Assembly (NCBI GenBank): GCA_963747535.1
Contig: CAVVFX010000001.1
Location: forward strand, 124,001-188,000
Reading direction: 5' to 3'
Origin: CAVVFX01 sp963747535
GTDB taxonomy: Bacteria; Acidobacteriota; Terriglobia; Bryobacterales; Bryobacteraceae
Length of the DNA: 64,000 nt
Shown: one piece after another, positions 63,031 to 64,000 of the stretch
Layout: each line of letters starts with the position of its first letter
Position numbering within the stretch: the first letter of the stretch is position 1
Program-made: the position numbers and the translations under genes
Notes under the pieces: model-generated
What the model was told of the DNA's origin: nothing
Database searches by the model: none
What the model saw: the letters and a program-made list of their open reading frames with translations, nothing else

Positions 63031-63312
63031 CGTTCGCCTCCGGAATAATAGGGGCGCTCACCATAGAGGTAGCCGTTTCCCCTGCCCACATTCTTACGCA
63101 CCCGGAGCGTGAAAGCCCCACGTGCTTCACGCTCGACAAAATGAATAATCGAAAAGCTTCGGCGGCCTGTGCATGTGTCTTTTTGAAAGCCGTTATTGTT
63201 CGCGTTTTCTCGTACGCTACGTTGCGGCCCGCGCGAGGTCAGGGCCCGGGGTTCCGTTGCGAAGTTCCAATTCTCGCTGTTTCGTTTCCAAGTGGGGTCG
63301 CCGAAAGGCCCA

Positions 63313-63864
63313 TTAATAAAGGGTTTCTGGTAAAACAGAAAGCCTCTCTTGTGTTCTGCGCACCAATTTCGCAATGGAACCGAACTGAACCATCAGCGAC
63401 TTCGATACGAAAAGGGGACCTATCCCATCATTGGCCTGGAGAATCTTCTCCAATTGCCCGCGATGAGTGGCGCCGTCCTCGAAAAAGAACTTCACGTCTT
63501 GTTGTCGAATGCCCTTATTCTTCGCCCATTTCAGGAGTTGGGCAACACAAGTCCTGCCGCAAAAAGCGTACGGATGCCCTAGGCTCTCGCCTATGCAGTA
63601 TCGTTCGTTAAGGCGTTCCCAATCTCTCAGGGCAACAGTGCAAGAGAACGCCTTATTGACGTTGCGCTTCACGCCAACATAACGGACATTATAATGTTTT
63701 CGCACCACCGCAACCCATGCCGTCGCGCCAGCCGCCGCTCTGCCCGATTCACTCGCGGCGCCCATGCACTTTCCGGGAGGCTCACGAGCGCCTTGGAAGT
63801 CCGTCGCGCGATAACGGCAGTATTGGCAGCAAAAGCGCAGGCCATATTCCTTACCGGCACGCAC
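63313..63864 (-). pseudogene. DUF3800-like protein, probable 5'-truncated relic
   Basis: The well-kept part reads RKHYNVRYVGVKRNVNKAFS, ALRDWERLNERYCIGESLGH-PYAFCGRTCVAQ, LLKWAKNKGIRQQDVKFFFE-DGATHRGQLEKIL and FVSKSLMVQFG, the C-terminal half of DUF3800 proteins (RNase H-like fold, common in mobile and defence regions). The usual N-terminal DESG motif is absent, and sequence above ~63700 does not continue the family. The start is uncertain. Confidence 0.5.
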
Positions 63865-64000
63865 CCCGAGGTCGGCGGCGCCCGCGCGCTGGGTTCGATC
63901 ACAAAGCGCCTGACCGACGCCTGCATCGCCGAGGTGGGCTGCGATTTCGTGAAAGCAATATCTTGATCGGCTGAGCTACGCGTGGTGATCAGATGAGGCA
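63865..64000. other. Right edge, unassigned
   Basis: A plus-strand frame crossing 63694-63966 (RRAITAVLAAKAQAIFLTGT, HPEVGGARALGSITKRLTDA) has protein-like composition but no family I know and overlaps the DUF3800-like gene on the other strand. It may belong to a gene disrupted here. Confidence 0.25.

Overview
The window looks like a chromosomal segment of an Acidobacteriota bacterium of the Solibacter/Bryobacter type. The evidence is: two VWA-domain proteins of the Acidobacteria-specific TIGR03436 type (and a fragment of a third), a serine hydrolase ending in a Solibacter-type C-terminal domain (TIGR03437 type), an Oar-like carboxypeptidase-regulatory TonB receptor, a Ser/Thr kinase fused to a WD40-like propeller, a TIGR02999-type ECF sigma factor and remnants of duplicated MacB-type permeases. 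No tRNA, rRNA, CRISPR array or complete prophage was seen.

Layout. 0-7.4 kb (all minus): a partial ECF sigma factor, a VWA protein, a frameshifted cation:proton antiporter, then a cassette of a class D-like sortase (broken by one in-frame stop), a VWA protein and a protein with an LPSTA sorting signal, followed by a sigma-54 activator. 7.5-25.4 kb: an island of secreted proteins (a 1218-aa Tat-type propeller protein, MliC-like lysozyme inhibitor, beta-carbonic anhydrase with bestrophin-like channel, BNR-repeat protein, a 1288-aa FG-GAP protein, a serine hydrolase) plus a kinase. Seven transcription units in this island share an upstream bipartite element, TGATCA-N16-18-CCCCC, always in the same orientation relative to the gene. 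This is the most interesting regulatory signal in the window.

25.4-37.6 kb is a graveyard of truncated and frameshifted pieces: NHL repeats, a multi-sensor kinase, a MacB permease, a VWA protein, DUF2924, a histidine kinase, DUF2958, an ISAzo13-like transposase, AraC, an integrase-type transposase and RHS with an unrecognised tip domain. A few intact genes lie among them (alpha/beta hydrolase, DUF2490, Tat-type carbonic anhydrase). 37.9-43 kb holds a CheB-CheR-PAS protein translationally coupled to a hybrid histidine kinase whose receiver is split by a stop, and a truncated tandem duplicate. 43-44.9 kb is dispersed-repeat sequence.

44.9-53.4 kb is a clean peptide-use locus: TonB receptor, S9 peptidase and M14 carboxypeptidase, overlapping or nearly so, with a convergent S51/cyanophycinase-like peptidase. 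53.6-60.2 kb is mobile: an unknown three-gene operon next to an IS200-type element. Inside the right end of that IS200 sits a 2.6-kb transposon carrying a DDE transposase and a DruA/DUF4338-like protein, with 20-bp terminal inverted repeats and a perfect 17-bp flanking direct repeat that is itself a palindrome. An IS4-type element with perfect 19-bp inverted repeats follows. 60.2-64 kb carries small unknown genes, an aldo/keto reductase, a membrane protein and a DUF3800-like remnant.

Many genes carry single-base frameshifts or stops. The sequence alone cannot separate real decay from sequencing errors, so each such call is marked. Family names come from recognising sequence patterns; no database search was run.
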